NCBI RefSeq assembly: GCF_000423645.1
Contig: NZ_AUIJ01000001.1
Location: 411,854-475,853, forward strand
Length of the DNA: 64,000 nucleotides
Direction of reading: 5' to 3'
From: Sediminimonas qiaohouensis DSM 21189
GTDB taxonomy: Bacteria > Pseudomonadota > Alphaproteobacteria > Rhodobacterales > Rhodobacteraceae
Shown in pieces: positions 1-7,765 of the stretch. The notes beneath the pieces are model-generated. The model was not told the DNA's origin. It ran no database searches and saw only the letters and a program-made list of their open reading frames with translations. The translations under genes were made by a program, and so were the position numbers. Numbering within the stretch: position 1 is the stretch's first letter; each line of letters opens with the position of its first letter.

Positions 1-1
1 C

Positions 2-553
2 CAGGTCCATTCGGCCGACGTGATCACCATCGCCGAGCCACCCTCGGACCGGCCGCGGGCCGATGCCATGGTCACCGCGACACCCGGTCTTGCGCTGGCG
101 GTGCTGACCGCCGATTGCCAGCCGGTTCTTTTCGCGGACCCGGACGCGGGCGTGATCGGCGCGGCGCATGCGGGGTGGCGCGGGACGCTCGATGGTGTGC
201 TCGAGGCGACGCTGGATGCGATGGTGGCATTGGGCGCCAGCCGCGCAGGCATCACCGCCGTGATCGGCCCCACCATCAGCCAGGGCGCCTACGAGGTCGG
301 CCCCGAGTTCATGGAAGATTTCATGGCCGACGACCCCGAAAACGGCCGCTTTTTCGCGCAAGGGGACGGCGACAGGCTGCTGTTCGACCTGCCTGCGTTC
401 GGCCTGCACCGGATGCGCAGCGCCGGCATCGGGCACGCCGAATGGACGCGCCATTGCACCTATTCCGACCCCGAGCGGTTCTATTCCTACCGGCGCGCCA
501 CGCACCAGGGGCAGGCCGATTACGGGCGGCTGATCTCAACGATCCGGCTGTGA
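2..553 (+). CDS. pgeF: PgeF/YfiH family (laccase-domain) protein, 5' truncated
   Basis: The reading frame is open from the first bases of the window, so the start codon lies upstream. About 183 C-terminal residues of a family usually near 250 residues are present. Family motifs are visible in order: QVHSAD at the window edge, LTADCQPVLFAD with the conserved Cys, AAHAGWRG with the conserved His, IGPTISQGAYEV, and a C-terminal RHCTYSDPERFYSYRR block. The family (formerly polyphenol oxidase/laccase domain) carries a His/Cys/His metal site. Members have been linked to purine nucleoside cleavage and to editing of mis-charged UDP-MurNAc in peptidoglycan synthesis. It is probably cytosolic. The role here is inferred from family only. 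Confidence 0.85.
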   Translation, partial: QVHSADVITIAEPPSDRPRADAMVTATPGLALAVLTADCQPVLFADPDAGVIGAAHAGWRGTLDGVLEATLDAMVALGASRAGITAVIGPTISQGAYEVGPEFMEDFMADDPENGRFFAQGDGDRLLFDLPAFGLHRMRSAGIGHAEWTRHCTYSDPERFYSYRRATHQGQADYGRLISTIRL

Positions 554-694
554 AATCTGGCGTTTACGTGTTCCCGGGCCACATGGTTCCTGCAAAATCA
601 CCGCGATCTTGCCCCATCCCCGCCGCATTGCCCGCCGATATTGGTTAGCAACAAGTTACAGCCCGAAAAGGGCATACAGGCAGGAGATCAAGAC

Positions 695-838
695 ATGCGC
701 AAGCAACCCCGCTGGATGAAGTCGGCCATTGAGACCGCCAAGACCGAAACCACCGCCCTGCCGTGGCAACGCGGCGCCCGCCGGGCCGAAATGATCGCAC
801 GGCGCGACGCCCCCAAAGCCAAGGTGCGCTGCGCCTGA
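695..838 (+). CDS. small basic conserved protein (47 aa), function unknown
   Basis: A 47-residue ORF starts with ATG and has a good ribosome-binding site (CAGGAG, about 8-12 bases upstream). The product begins MRKQPRWMKSAIE and is very rich in Arg, Lys and Ala (ALPWQRGARRAEMIARRD), with no membrane segment or Cys pair motif. I recall short proteins of this type in the same chromosomal position, beside an Lrp gene and trxB, in other Rhodobacteraceae, but have not checked this. It sits 141 bases after the PgeF gene and is convergent with the Lrp gene. The good RBS and clean coding composition argue that it is real. Function is unknown; a nucleic-acid-binding role from its charge would be a guess. 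Confidence 0.6.
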   Translation: MRKQPRWMKSAIETAKTETTALPWQRGARRAEMIARRDAPKAKVRCA

Positions 839-907
839 TAGAAGGGCCGCGCAGGGCACTACGACCTACGGGCATCAACCGCCGCCCCGGCCTGCCGCGC
901 CTAACCC

Positions 908-1408
908 TCACGCCATACGGCTCAGCCGGTCCTCCAGAACCTCGAACGGCACGCCCGGATCGTCCTTGGCGCCGCGGATCACCAGCGATGTCTTGACGCT
1001 GGCCACGTTATCGGCCGCCGTCAGCTCCTCGGTCAGGAAACTCTGGAACGTGCTCAGGTCCGGCGCCACGCATTTCAAGATGAAATCCACCTCACCGTTG
1101 AGCATATGACACTCCCGCACCAGCGGCCAGTCGCGGCAGCGCGCCTCGAACGCGCTCAGGTCCGCCTCGGCCTGGCTTTGCAGGCCCACCATTGCGAACA
1201 CCTGTACCTCGAAGCCCAACTCGCGCGCATCCACCTGCGCGTGGTAGCCGCGGATGAACCCTGCATCCTCAAGCGTACGCACCCGGCGCAGGCACGGCGG
1301 CGCCGAGATCCCGACGCGGCGGGCAAGCTCGACATTGGTCATGCGCCCATCGGCCTGCAACTCGGCCAGAATCTTGCGGTCAATCGGGTCAAGCCGGGAC
1401 ACGGGCAT
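908..1408 (-). CDS. Lrp/AsnC family transcriptional regulator
   Basis: The 166-residue protein has the standard Lrp/AsnC plan. An N-terminal winged helix-turn-helix spans roughly residues 5-65 (LDPIDRKILAELQADGRMTN, then VELARRVGISAPPCLRRVRTL at the recognition helix). A C-terminal RAM/ligand-binding domain follows, including VRECHMLNGEVDFILK. Such proteins form octamers and respond to amino acids. AGGAGATG lies upstream of the chosen ATG. The gene is divergent from trxB with a 220-bp shared intergenic region, so autoregulation or control of trxB is possible, but no clear operator was identified. The specific amino-acid ligand cannot be told from sequence. Confidence 0.9.
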   Translation of the reverse strand: MPVSRLDPIDRKILAELQADGRMTNVELARRVGISAPPCLRRVRTLEDAGFIRGYHAQVDARELGFEVQVFAMVGLQSQAEADLSAFEARCRDWPLVRECHMLNGEVDFILKCVAPDLSTFQSFLTEELTAADNVASVKTSLVIRGAKDDPGVPFEVLEDRLSRMA

Positions 1409-1628
1409 CGTCTGTCATCTCCTATTGGAATGGAATTCTTATAACACCGCGCGGGGCACACGCAATATTCTTTCGCCATGACGCAAGATCATTTCACAAT
1501 TACGCCGGCATGCGACGGAATCGCCACTTGCCTGCAACGGGGGGTTTCAGCGCGGCACTGGCGGGGTTATATCCGCTCGAACGACCGACAACGCAACCCG
1601 ATTGCCGCAATTTCCCGGAGGGCCCGAC

Positions 1629-2600
1629 ATGGCCGAAACACGTCACACCAAGGTTCTGATCATCGGCTCCGGCCCGGCCGGATACACCGCCGCCGTCTAT
1701 GCCAGCCGCGCCATGCTGGAGCCGATCCTTGTGCAGGGGATCGAACCGGGCGGTCAGCTTACCACCACAACCGAGGTCGAAAACTGGCCCGGCGATACCG
1801 AGGTGCAAGGCCCCGACCTGATGCTCAGGATGGAGGCCCACGCCAAGGCCGTAGGCTGTGACGTGGTCACCGACATCATCACCGACCTGGACCTCGACAA
1901 ACGCCCCTTCACCGCCACCGGCGATAGCGGCACCATCTATACCGCCGACGCGGTGATCCTCGCCACCGGCGCCCGCGCCAAGTGGCTGGGCCTGCCATCC
2001 GAGGAGGCGTTCAAGGGCTTTGGCGTCTCGGCCTGCGCCACATGCGACGGGTTCTTCTACCGGGGCGAGGAAATCGTCGTGGTCGGCGGCGGCAACACCG
2101 CCGTGGAAGAGGCGCTGTTCCTGACCAACTTCGCCTCCAAGGTCACGCTGATCCACCGCCGCGACGAGTTGCGCGCCGAGAAGATCCTGCAAGACCGCCT
2201 GTTGAAGAACCCCAAGATCGAGCCGCTCTGGTTTCACCAGCTCGACGAGGTGCTGGGCGATGACACCCCCAAGGGCGTCACCGGCGTGCGCGTACGTCAT
2301 ACCAAGACCGGCGAGACGCGGGAAATCCCCTGCAAGGGCGTGTTCATCGCGATCGGCCACGCCCCCGCGAACGAGCTGGTCAAGGACAAGCTGGAGATGC
2401 ACAGCAACGGCTACGTCAAGGTGCAGCCCGGCAGCACCCGAACCTCGGTGCCGGGCGTTTTTGCCGCCGGCGACCTGACCGACGACCACTACCGGCAGGC
2501 CGTCACCTCGGCCGGGATGGGCTGCATGGCAGCGCTCGACGCCGAACAGTTCATCGCCGCGCTGGAGGACGAAGAAGCCCCGGCCGAACAAAGCGCCTGA
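1629..2600 (+). CDS. trxB: thioredoxin-disulfide reductase
   Basis: This is a 323-residue flavoprotein that transfers electrons from NADPH to thioredoxin in the cytosol. Visible motifs are the FAD Rossmann loop GSGPAG (residues 13-18), the redox pair C136-A-T-C139 within the [11 protein letters not shown] block, the NADPH loop [12 protein letters not shown] (about residues 152-163), and the C-terminal FAD motif [11 protein letters not shown]. The length matches the low-Mr bacterial enzyme. The start at 1629 is chosen because GGAGG lies 8 bases upstream and family alignment begins there; an upstream in-frame start at 1602 would add residues without a ribosome site. The stop codon lies inside a perfect 20-bp palindrome. 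Confidence 0.95.
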   Translation: MAETRHTKVLIIGSGPAGYTAAVYASRAMLEPILVQGIEPGGQLTTTTEVENWPGDTEVQGPDLMLRMEAHAKAVGCDVVTDIITDLDLDKRPFTATGDSGTIYTADAVILATGARAKWLGLPSEEAFKGFGVSACATCDGFFYRGEEIVVVGGGNTAVEEALFLTNFASKVTLIHRRDELRAEKILQDRLLKNPKIEPLWFHQLDEVLGDDTPKGVTGVRVRHTKTGETREIPCKGVFIAIGHAPANELVKDKLEMHSNGYVKVQPGSTRTSVPGVFAAGDLTDDHYRQAVTSAGMGCMAALDAEQFIAALEDEEAPAEQSA

Positions 2601-2616
2601 CTGCACGTGCAGTCAG
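2597..2616. other. perfect 20-bp palindrome across the trxB stop codon
   Basis: The sequence CTGACTGCACGTGCAGTCAG equals its own reverse complement. As RNA it can fold as an 8-bp stem with an ACGT loop. No T-run follows, so a classical intrinsic terminator is not supported. It could be an mRNA 3'-end stabiliser, a Rho-associated hairpin or a protein site. Confidence 0.5.
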
Positions 2617-2621
2617 GGCAC

Positions 2622-2850
2622 GGTTGAGGGGCCGCGCTGTGCCCGGCCACCGGGTGGGCGCGGATACGGGTATGTTACGCACTTTATGCCCGCCAAATAC
2701 TTCTTCGTTCTCAGCGGCGTGATACGCCCGCCAAAGCCCCCGCCCGTCACGCCGGAGGCATGCCGACGATAAGCGGCGCACCTCTGGTGCGACGGGGGCG
2801 GCCGGGCGCTGCGCGGCGGCGCGCAAGCGCGCCTCGATTCCGCGCATTGG
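2622..2850 (+). repeat. dispersed intergenic repeat, copy A (long form)
   Basis: This copy aligns by eye over almost its full length with the copy at 15938-16122. Shared blocks are GGTTGAGG, GTGCCCGGCC..CCGGGTGGGCG, CTTTATGCC.GCCAAATAC, TGATACGCC and CGGGCGCTGCGCGGCG. The right end is diverged (GATTCCGCGCA in place of ATTTCGCGCA). It fills most of the 565-base gap between trxB and the sat/cysC gene. No gene was recognised in that gap. Confidence 0.65.
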
Positions 2851-3091
2851 TGCCAAACCCCAAAGTCACAGCGCCCTCACCTGAACTTGCACCCCGAAAT
2901 GCAAAGGACCGCCCGATAGGATCGCCTTGCGCAGCGCCCGCGCCCCTGACCTCCCCGACCGGGAAGGCAGGGCGCGAACACTGACTTGCTTGCGGCGTCT
3001 ACCGCGCAAAAATGTCCCCCAAAGGGGCAAAAAGGCGCCACATTCGTCCGAAATACGCGGTATCGGCAAAGACAGCTTGAATTTGCCCCCT

Positions 3092-3120
3092 CCCGGGGTC
3101 TAGGTCGCGCTGACCCCGGG
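3092..3120 (+). promoter_or_regulatory. strong hairpin in the leader of the sat/cysC gene
   Basis: CCCGGGGTC (3092-3100) and GACCCCGGG (3112-3120) form a perfect 9-bp GC stem with an 11-base loop, 45 bases before the start codon. No T-run follows. It may affect transcript stability or act in attenuation. It does not match a riboswitch class I know. Confidence 0.4.
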
Positions 3121-3165
3121 TCCCCGCCCCGGCACCGTCCCGATTGAAAACCGAGAGAATACAAA

Positions 3166-4872
3166 ATGTCACTGTCCAATTTGACGCCGATCCCCGAGCT
3201 TTATGTCTCCTACGATTCCGCCCAGAAGCTCAAGCACGAGGCCGGCAACCTGACCAGCTGGGATCTGTCGCCGCGCCAGATCTGCGATCTAGAACTGCTG
3301 ATGAACGGCGGCTTCAACCCGCTCAAGGGGTTCCTGACCGAAGCCGACTACAACAGCGTCGTGGACAACATGCGCCTTGCCAACGGCACGCTGTGGCCAA
3401 TGCCCATCACCCTTGATGTGAGCGAGGACTTCGCCGAGGGCATCGAGCCGGGCCAGGACATCGCCCTGCGCGACCAGGAGGGCGTGATCCTTGCCACCAT
3501 GACCGTGACCGACCGCTGGCAGCCCGACAAATCCCACGAGGCCGCAAAGGTGTTCGGTGCCGACGATAGCGCGCACCCGGCTGTGAACTACCTGCACAAC
3601 CAGGCCGGCAAGATCTATCTCGGCGGCCCCGTCACCGGCATCCAGCAGCCCGTGCACTATGATTTCAAATCGCGCCGCGACACCCCCAACGAATTGCGCG
3701 CCATGTTCCGCAAACTGGGCTGGCGCCGCGTCGTCGCCTTCCAGACGCGCAACCCGCTGCACCGCGCGCACCAGGAACTGACGTTCCGCGCCGCCAAGGA
3801 GGCGCAGGCAAACCTGCTGATCCACCCCGTCGTGGGCATGACCAAACCCGGCGACGTGGACCATTTCACGCGCGTGCGCTGCTACGAGGCGGTGATCGAC
3901 AAGTATCCCGGCTCCACCACCTCGATGAGTTTGCTGAACCTCGCCATGCGCATGGCTGGCCCGCGCGAGGCGGTGTGGCACGGCCTGATCCGCGCCAACC
4001 ACGGCTGCACCCACTTCATCGTGGGCCGCGACCACGCCGGGCCGGGCAAGAACTCGGCCGGCGATGATTTCTACGGCCCCTACGACGCACAGGACCTGTT
4101 CCGTCAGCACCAGGACGAAATCGGCGTCGAAATGGTGGACTTCAAACATATGGTCTACGTGCAGGAACGCGCCCAGTACGAGCCTGCCGACGAGATCGAA
4201 GAGGGCGTGACCGTCCTCAACATCTCGGGCACCGAGCTGCGCCGCCGCCTGCGCGAGGGGCTCGAGATCCCCGAATGGTTCTCGTTCCCCGAGGTGGTCA
4301 AGGAACTGCGCCGCACCTCGCCGGCCCGCGCGAAACAAGGGTTTACCGTGTTTTTCACCGGGCTGTCGGGCTCGGGCAAATCCACCATCGCCAACGCGCT
4401 GATGGTCAAGCTGATGGAGATGGGCGGCCGGCCCGTCACCCTTCTGGATGGCGACGTGGTGCGCAAAAACCTCAGCTCCGAGCTGGGCTTTTCCAAGGAA
4501 CATCGCGATCTGAATATTCAGCGCATCGGCTATGTCGCCTCCGAGATCACCAAGAACGGTGGTATCGCCATCTGCGCCCCGATCGCGCCCTACACCGCGA
4601 CGCGGCGGGCCGTGCGCGAGATGATCGAATCCTATGGCGCCTTCGTCGAGGTGCACGTCGCCACCTCGCTCGAGGAATGCGAGCGGCGCGACCGCAAGGG
4701 TCTCTACAAGCTCGCGCGCGAGGGCAAGATCAAGGAATTCACCGGCATTTCCGACCCCTACGAGGCCCCCACCCAGGCCGAGCTGGTCGTCGACACCGAA
4801 GGCGTCGAGGTGGACCACTGCGCGCACCAGGTGGTGCTCAAGCTCGAACAACTGGGCCTGATCGCGCACTGA
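3166..4872 (+). CDS. bifunctional sulfate adenylyltransferase / adenylylsulfate kinase
   Basis: This is a 568-residue fusion of ATP sulfurylase (N-terminal, about 1-385) and APS kinase (about 390-568). It converts sulfate plus ATP to APS and then to PAPS, the first steps of sulfate assimilation and of sulfo-donor supply. ATP sulfurylase motifs are Q193-T-R-N-P-L-H with RAHQEL following, and GRDHAGPG from residue 287. The kinase P-loop GLSGSGKS is at residues 399-406, followed by DGDVVRKNLSSELGFS and the AICAPIAPY block. The single-subunit Sat type (not CysDN) is fused head to tail with CysC, as in several alphaproteobacteria. An intact P-loop argues that the kinase half is active. GAGA precedes the ATG; a hairpin lies in the leader and a terminator follows. 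Confidence 0.95.
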   Translation: MSLSNLTPIPELYVSYDSAQKLKHEAGNLTSWDLSPRQICDLELLMNGGFNPLKGFLTEADYNSVVDNMRLANGTLWPMPITLDVSEDFAEGIEPGQDIALRDQEGVILATMTVTDRWQPDKSHEAAKVFGADDSAHPAVNYLHNQAGKIYLGGPVTGIQQPVHYDFKSRRDTPNELRAMFRKLGWRRVVAFQTRNPLHRAHQELTFRAAKEAQANLLIHPVVGMTKPGDVDHFTRVRCYEAVIDKYPGSTTSMSLLNLAMRMAGPREAVWHGLIRANHGCTHFIVGRDHAGPGKNSAGDDFYGPYDAQDLFRQHQDEIGVEMVDFKHMVYVQERAQYEPADEIEEGVTVLNISGTELRRRLREGLEIPEWFSFPEVVKELRRTSPARAKQGFTVFFTGLSGSGKSTIANALMVKLMEMGGRPVTLLDGDVVRKNLSSELGFSKEHRDLNIQRIGYVASEITKNGGIAICAPIAPYTATRRAVREMIESYGAFVEVHVATSLEECERRDRKGLYKLAREGKIKEFTGISDPYEAPTQAELVVDTEGVEVDHCAHQVVLKLEQLGLIAH

Positions 4873-4903
4873 TCGTAAGGCCCGCGCGGGTATCACAGCA
4901 CGA

Positions 4904-4929
4904 AAACGCCCCGTCCCGGCGGGGCGTTT
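4904..4929 (+). terminator. intrinsic terminator after sat/cysC
   Basis: AAACGCCCC (4904-4912) pairs with GGGGCGTTT (4921-4929) around an 8-base loop, giving a GC-rich stem ending in a short T-run. It starts 31 bases after the stop codon, and being A-rich on the left it may work in both directions. Confidence 0.75.
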
Positions 4930-5034
4930 GCACATATATCGGCCATCTCGGCACAAATGCGCGCGCCGCCCCTTTCGTTTGCCCGCGCCATGCCCCATCT
5001 ACAAGCCGCAGACCATGAGACCGGACCGGCCCAG

Positions 5035-5898
5035 ATGCACAACACCAGACAGACCACCACCAACGACACCCCCGACCTGCGCCGCATTCCGCCGCGGCAA
5101 ACCGGCCTGATCGGCCGCCTGCAGGACGTGCTGGAATCGGCGCGCTTCCAGAACGCGATCATCGTGCTGATCGCGCTCAACGCGGTCACGCTGGGACTAG
5201 AGACCAGTCAATCGGTCATGGCCGCCGCCGGGCCTCTGCTGGTCGTGATCGACAAGGTGTTCCTGTCGATTTTCGTGGCCGAGATCCTGGCCAAGCTGCT
5301 GGTTTACCGCACCCGGTTTCACCGCGACCCGTGGAACCTGTTTGACACGGCGGTGGTTGCCATCGCCCTGATCCCGGCCACCGGTAGCCTCTCGGCGCTG
5401 CGCGCGCTGCGTATCCTGCGGGTGCTGCGGCTGGTCTCTGCCGTGCCGTCGATGCGCCGCGTGGTGGGCGCACTGGTCGCGTCGATCCCGGGGATCGGTT
5501 CGATCATAGGGCTGCTTTTGCTGGTGTTTTATATCTTCGCGGTGATCGCGACCAAGATGTTTGGCGCCGCGTTCCCCGAATGGTTCGGCACCATCGGCGC
5601 GTCGCTCTACAGCCTGTTCCAGATCATGACGCTGGAAAGCTGGTCAATGGGCATCGTGCGCCCGGTGATGGAAGTGTACCCACTGGCCTGGGCGTATTTC
5701 CTGCCCTTCATCCTGCTGACCTCGTTCACCGTTCTGAACCTGTTCATCGGTATCGTGGTGGACGCCATCCAGCGCCAGCACGAGGCCGAAGCCGCCGAAG
5801 AGGCCGAGCACATAATCGACGAAAGCCAGGGCCACCACGACGAGATCATAACCGAGCTGCGCGCCCTGCGCCGCGAAGTCGAGACGTTGAAGCGGTAG
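5035..5898 (+). CDS. NaChBac-type voltage-gated sodium channel
   Basis: This is a 287-residue ion-transport protein with six predicted membrane segments, the single-domain tetrameric bacterial Nav plan. The selectivity filter T199-L-E-S-W-S-M205 is the same as that of NavAb, with E201 as the expected high-field-strength site. The voltage sensor S4 carries arginines at every third position (R123, R126, R129, R132) in ALRALRILRVLRL. After S6 (LTSFTVLNLFIGIVVDAI) there is an acidic, probably helical C-terminal tail (residues about 240-287) typical of the coiled-coil tetramerisation neck. The start at 5035 gives an N-terminus of usual length; starts at 4990 and 4957 are possible but lack ribosome sites. 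It acts in the inner membrane, with roles in motility or pH response known for relatives. Confidence 0.9.
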   Translation: MHNTRQTTTNDTPDLRRIPPRQTGLIGRLQDVLESARFQNAIIVLIALNAVTLGLETSQSVMAAAGPLLVVIDKVFLSIFVAEILAKLLVYRTRFHRDPWNLFDTAVVAIALIPATGSLSALRALRILRVLRLVSAVPSMRRVVGALVASIPGIGSIIGLLLLVFYIFAVIATKMFGAAFPEWFGTIGASLYSLFQIMTLESWSMGIVRPVMEVYPLAWAYFLPFILLTSFTVLNLFIGIVVDAIQRQHEAEAAEEAEHIIDESQGHHDEIITELRALRREVETLKR

Positions 5899-6017
5899 AG
5901 AAGGGCCGATGCTCAAAGCGTGGATGGGACTGGCCTTGAACGCACATCGCGCGACCGGCTGAGAAGCCGCGCATAGTCGGGCAGCGGTGCGGCGATCCTC
6001 CGCTGGTGCGGGGGGCA

Positions 6018-6142
6018 CTTTATTCCAGCCAAATCCGAATAAGATCAGAGCCGTGCGCAGGTGTCAGCCCGATCGCCGTGCCGGGGGGCGGCCCGGCGCT
6101 ACGCGCCTTTACTCCGCGCAGGGCGTTATATGAGATGTCTGC
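6018..6142 (+). repeat. dispersed intergenic repeat, copy B
   Basis: It contains the left block GCACTTTATTCCAGCCAAAT and the right core GCCCGGCGCTACGCG..CTCCGCGCAGGGCGTTATATGAGATG in the same order as copies A and D, but shortened between them. It occupies the gap between the sodium channel gene and the convergent DUF1150 gene. No gene was seen in 5899-6177. Confidence 0.6.
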
Positions 6143-6177
6143 AACAGGCCACACGCCACCCGAACGCAAGCGCCCTC

Positions 6178-6408
6178 TTAATGCACCGTCACCGGCGCCA
6201 GGTCGTTCTGCCGCGCCAGCACGAAGGCCATCTGCCGATCGCCCACCAGCGCCAGTTGCTGACCGTTGCTGTCATGCACGGCATAGAGCGTCTCCGCCCC
6301 TTCCTCGACCTGCTCGCGGACTTCCTCGGGCAGGTCGGCTACCTTGACCGGGCGCACATACACAATGCGATCCTCGCGGTTCGTGTCAAATTCGTACCTG
6401 GTATCCAT
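6178..6408 (-). CDS. DUF1150 family protein
   Basis: The 76-residue protein begins MDTRYEFDTNREDRIVYVRP and contains ALVGDRQMAFVLARQNDL, the pattern of the alphaproteobacterial DUF1150 family. Its function is not known. In many alphaproteobacteria it is encoded directly after a small heat-shock protein gene, as here, which suggests a role in protein quality control. The ATG at 6408 is preferred because AAGGGG lies about 8 bases upstream; a GTG at 6417 overlapping the Hsp20 stop is the alternative. It is co-transcribed with the Hsp20 gene and probably under the same heat-shock control. Confidence 0.8.
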   Translation of the reverse strand: MDTRYEFDTNREDRIVYVRPVKVADLPEEVREQVEEGAETLYAVHDSNGQQLALVGDRQMAFVLARQNDLAPVTVH

Positions 6409-6413
6409 GTCTA

Positions 6414-6827
6414 TCACCCCTTCCTGATCTGGATCGTCTGAACAACCGTGTCGGGCCGCGCGCGCGACAGATCAACATGCAGCAGGCCGTTCTCCATGAC
6501 CGCCTGCCCCACTTCGACGCCGTCGGCCAACACGAAGGACCGCTGGAATTGCCGCGCCGCGATGCCGCGATGCAGGAACACCCGGTCCTCGCCATCGTCG
6601 CGTTGCCGGCCCCGGATCACCAGTTGCCGGTCCTCGACGGTGATCGACAGATCCTCTTCGGCAAAGCCCGCCACCGCCAGCGTGATGCGGTAGGTATCAT
6701 CGGATGTCTGTTCGATATTGAAGGGCGGATAGCCCTCGTTGCCGGATTTCGCGTTCCGTTCCAGCAACCGCTCTAGCTGCTCGAACCCCAGCAGATAGGG
6801 GTGCGACCCCAGGGAAAGTTTGCTCAT
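6414..6827 (-). CDS. Hsp20 / alpha-crystallin small heat-shock protein
   Basis: This is a 137-residue small heat-shock protein of the IbpA type, an ATP-independent holdase chaperone that binds unfolding proteins. The alpha-crystallin domain covers about residues 35-125 (YPPFNIEQTSDDTYRITLAV, AGFAEEDLSI, GVEVGQAVMENGLLHVDLSR). The usual C-terminal I-x-I anchor appears as TIQIRK. The ATG at 6827 has AAGGA 8 bases upstream and is preferred to one six codons earlier. The DUF1150 gene follows directly. A sigma-32-like promoter is visible about 65 bases upstream, consistent with heat induction. Confidence 0.93.
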   Translation of the reverse strand: MSKLSLGSHPYLLGFEQLERLLERNAKSGNEGYPPFNIEQTSDDTYRITLAVAGFAEEDLSITVEDRQLVIRGRQRDDGEDRVFLHRGIAARQFQRSFVLADGVEVGQAVMENGLLHVDLSRARPDTVVQTIQIRKG

Positions 6828-6890
6828 CGACACGTCCTTGTTCAAGCGACAGTCCTAAATCGGGCCCCGTTGCGGCGACCCACACGGTAA

Positions 6891-6919
6891 ATATGGGCAC
6901 ATGACCCCGCCCGTGCAAG
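6891..6919 (-). promoter_or_regulatory. putative sigma-32 (RpoH) promoter for the Hsp20 operon
   Basis: On the minus strand CTTGCAC (6919-6913) is followed after 15 bases by CCCATAT (6897-6891). This resembles the RpoH consensus CTTGAAA / CCCCATNT at normal spacing, 64 bases before the Hsp20 start. Confidence 0.55.
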
Positions 6920-6984
6920 GCCTTTGCCTACGCGCCGGTTTTCAGTATCCTTGGGCACCCGCCTGACAAATGGAATCACCGTTC

Positions 6985-7209
6985 ATGAATGCCCAAACCG
7001 ACATTTCCATGAAATCCGACGACGTGTTGCGCGTCGAGCTGGAGGTATTCCGCCGCGAGCATCGCGACCTCGACGAGGCGATTCAAGCCCTCACCGAAAA
7101 GGGCACCGGCGATCAACTGACCGTGCAGCGCCTCAAGAAGAAAAAGCTGCAACTCAAGGACCTGATCGCCCGGATCGAGGATCGTTTGCTGCCCGACATC
7201 ATTGCGTAA
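6985..7209 (+). CDS. DUF465 / YdcH family protein
   Basis: A 74-residue highly charged, probably all-helical protein (FRREHRDLDEAIQAL, VQRLKKKKLQLKDLI, ARIEDRLLPD). This matches the YdcH/DUF465 family of short helical-hairpin proteins of unknown function. The LKKKKLxLKDxI core and the overall length are typical. ATG at 6985 has GGAA about 10 bases upstream; an in-frame ATG at 6970 would add five residues. It is divergent from the heat-shock operon and 55 bases ahead of purE. There is no signal peptide or membrane segment. Confidence 0.75.
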   Translation: MNAQTDISMKSDDVLRVELEVFRREHRDLDEAIQALTEKGTGDQLTVQRLKKKKLQLKDLIARIEDRLLPDIIA

Positions 7210-7264
7210 CCCCCGCCCTTGGGTATAGTGCGCGCCAAGGAAACATGGGGCGCGCGCACGCGAT

Positions 7265-7765
7265 ATGACACAGGCACACACACAGGTTCAGGTCGGCATC
7301 ATCATGGGCAGTCAATCCGACTGGGCCACCATGCGCGAGGCCGCCGAAATCCTTGATACCCTCGGCATCGCGCATGAGGCGCGCATCGTCTCGGCGCACC
7401 GCACCCCCGACCGCCTTTGGGAATACGGCCGCACCGCGGTTGACCGGGGCCTGCGGGTAATCATCGCCGGCGCGGGCGGCGCGGCGCACCTGCCAGGCAT
7501 GATGGCGTCGAAAACCCGCGTGCCGGTGATCGGCGTGCCGGTGCAGACCCGCGCGCTTTCGGGGGTGGATAGCCTCTATTCCATCGTGCAAATGCCGCGC
7601 GGCTTCCCGGTGGCCACGATGGCGATCGGCGCGGCGGGCGCGGCCAATGCCGGGCTGATGGCGGCGCAGATCCTTGCGCTGGACGATGCAGACCTGGCCG
7701 CGCGCCTCGATACGTGGCGCGCCGATCTTTCCGCCTCTATCCCGCAGGAGCCAACCGATGACTGA
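7265..7765 (+). CDS. purE: 5-(carboxyamino)imidazole ribonucleotide mutase
   Basis: This 166-residue class I PurE converts N5-CAIR to CAIR in de novo purine synthesis, after PurK. Motifs include [13 protein letters not shown] at the substrate phosphate site (residues about 12-24), SAHRTPDRL, and the [11 protein letters not shown] loop. The cytosolic octameric enzyme is normally near 160-170 residues. The gene overlaps the purK start by 8 bases, so the two are translationally coupled. Confidence 0.95.
   Translation: MTQAHTQVQVGIIMGSQSDWATMREAAEILDTLGIAHEARIVSAHRTPDRLWEYGRTAVDRGLRVIIAGAGGAAHLPGMMASKTRVPVIGVPVQTRALSGVDSLYSIVQMPRGFPVATMAIGAAGAANAGLMAAQILALDDADLAARLDTWRADLSASIPQEPTDD

Noticed and set aside
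3000..3165. A SAM-II or other known sulfur-related riboswitch before the sat/cysC gene
   Set aside because: I could not match the conserved elements of SAM-II. Only a simple hairpin is present, so a riboswitch is not called.
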